DNA of 5,125 bases. It comes from Actinomycetota bacterium (GTDB lineage Bacteria; Actinomycetota; Acidimicrobiia; Spongiisociales; ZC4RG35). Under the pieces are notes generated by a model. The model worked only from the letters and a program-made list of their open reading frames with translations, was not told the DNA's origin and made no database searches. Position numbers and translations under genes: made by a program. This document shows, piece after piece, positions 4,338 to 5,125 of the stretch; position 1 is the stretch's first letter, and every line of letters starts with the position of its first letter. The DNA is taken from assembly GCA_019347585.1 (NCBI GenBank), contig JAHWLC010000097.1:1-5125 (forward strand). Reading direction: 5' to 3'.

Positions 4338-5125
4338 GCCCCTCCAGGGCCTCGATCAGCTTGGGCAGCACCTTGTGCACGTCGCCCACCACTCCGAGGT
4401 CCGCCACCGAGAAGATGGGGGCGTCGGGGTCCTTGTTGATGGCGATGATGGTGCCGGCGTCCTTCATCCCGACCAGATGCTGCATGGCGCCTGAGATGCC
4501 ACAGGCGATGTAGACGTCGGGTTTCACCGTCTTCCCGGTCTGGCCCACCTGCTTGGCGTAGGGGACCCAGCCGGCGTCGACGATGGCCCGGGTGGCGCCG
4601 GTGGCGGCGCGCAGCCGGTTCGCCAGCGTCTCGACGAGCTCGCCGTAGGCATCGGGCGAGCCCAGCCCACGGCCCCCTGACACCACCACCGCGGCATCGC
4701 CCAACTGCGGACCCTCCCGCTCCTCGACGTGGGACTCGGCGACCGTCGCCTCCGAGCCGCCGACATCGGCAAGCTCGGTCTTCTCCACCTCCGGCGTCCC
4801 CCCGCCGGAGGCCTCGGCCGGGAACGACTTGGGCCGGATCATCACGATGTGGGGGCCCTCCGAGGCGGCGGCGGTGGCGATTTGGCTGCCCCCGAAGATC
4901 TCGTGGTCAGTCTCGACGGTGCCGTCCCCAAAACGCACATCCGAGGCGTTGGAGAGCACGCCCACCCCGAGCCGGGCGCCGAGACGACCGGCGATATCAC
5001 GATCGGTGTAAGCCTGTCCGAGGAGGAGGAGTGAGTCGGCCCCGAGTCGCTCGGCGAGGGAGGCGGCTGCAGGACCGGAGGGGAGCCGGTCGCCGGGGTC
5101 GGCATGAACCACCTTCTTCGCTCCG
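4330..5125 (-). CDS. etfA: Electron transfer flavoprotein alpha subunit, 5' end cut by window
   Basis: The alpha subunit pairs with EtfB to form a soluble FAD-containing heterodimer that carries electrons from acyl-CoA and other flavoprotein dehydrogenases to an ETF:quinone oxidoreductase-type acceptor. The C-terminal FAD domain is intact: VSGGRGLG (about 4683-4660), TRAIVDAGW (4593-4567), VGQTGK (4548-4531), ISGAMQH (4497-4477) and [10 protein letters not shown] (4440-4411). These include the Arg, Thr and His positions that hold the flavin in characterised ETFs. The part before this, with [19 protein letters not shown] and the variable linker ASGGG, belongs to the N-terminal domain. The frame continues to the right edge ([12 protein letters not shown]), so the GTG at 5112 is an internal Val. 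About 264 residues are visible and some 50-60 are probably missing. etfB is usually directly upstream, which would be to the right of the window. The TAG at 4332-4330 lies inside the downstream lipoprotein start. Confidence 0.96.
   Translation of the reverse strand, partial: GAKKVVHADPGDRLPSGPAAASLAERLGADSLLLLGQAYTDRDIAGRLGARLGVGVLSNASDVRFGDGTVETDHEIFGGSQIATAAASEGPHIVMIRPKSFPAEASGGGTPEVEKTELADVGGSEATVAESHVEEREGPQLGDAAVVVSGGRGLGSPDAYGELVETLANRLRAATGATRAIVDAGWVPYAKQVGQTGKTVKPDVYIACGISGAMQHLVGMKDAGTIIAINKDPDAPIFSVADLGVVGDVHKVLPKLIEALEGRA

Noticed and set aside
3915..4439. A 174-codon + strand open frame opposite the lipoprotein and etfA
   Set aside because: It has no motif and ends in Arg/Pro/Gly-rich sequence. 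The minus strand has a signal peptide and ETF motifs.
5110..5112. GTG (minus strand) at 5112 as the start of etfA
   Set aside because: The upstream in-frame codons GAKK fit the family and the protein would be too short, so the true start is outside the window.
1..5125. tRNA, rRNA, CRISPR arrays, insertion sequences, phage or defence modules
   Set aside because: No cloverleaf or conserved rRNA segments, spaced direct repeats, transposase or nuclease motifs, or terminal inverted repeats were seen on either strand.

Overview
The window is a piece of a high-GC bacterial chromosome, most likely from an actinobacterium (Actinomycetota), perhaps a less studied lineage. The reasons are strong G/C preference at third codon positions, a DUF3052-like protein, a GAF/PAS-LuxR regulator of a type frequent in actinobacteria, and candidate leaderless starts (a TANNNT -10 box a few bases before ATG). 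This placement is inference. I see no tRNA, rRNA, CRISPR array, insertion sequence, phage gene or defence system. It looks like ordinary housekeeping and accessory chromosome. The novel-looking material lies in the junctions and in two unassigned small or secreted proteins.

Layout, left to right. On the + strand, the 3' part of ftsY (SRP receptor GTPase, cut by the left edge) overlaps cdd (cytidine deaminase) through an ATGATG stop/start. cdd runs tail-to-tail into a minus-strand DUF3052-like gene with an 11-bp overlap of coding ends. That gene diverges, across only 29 bp, from a 58-codon + strand gene for a two-helix membrane protein (1628-1804). After 96 bp comes a quercetinase-like cupin gene (1901-2386). 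After another 59 bp comes a GAF/PAS/LuxR-type regulator (2446-3594) that appears to start as a leaderless message. The regulator ends in a palindromic TTAA that also supplies the stop of a minus-strand lipoprotein gene (3591-4337). The lipoprotein's GTG start lies inside the 3' end of etfA (electron transfer flavoprotein alpha subunit, minus strand, cut by the right edge), so the two are probably co-transcribed and translationally coupled.

How the genes work together. ftsY and cdd form a compact + strand unit (membrane protein targeting plus pyrimidine salvage, not obviously related in function). The cupin and LuxR genes are neighbours on one strand, but the regulator appears to have its own promoter; a regulatory link between them is only a hypothesis. 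etfA, presumably with etfB further to the right, supplies electrons from flavoprotein dehydrogenases to the respiratory chain, and its downstream partner is a secreted Cys-rich lipoprotein of unknown function. The genome is packed tightly: two convergent overlaps, two same-strand overlaps and no gap over 100 bp. Regulatory signals must therefore sit in very small spaces. The most interesting are an apparent face-to-face promoter at 1608-1617, a hairpin that could mask the cupin ribosome binding site at 1876-1894, and short dyads next to most + strand stop codons.
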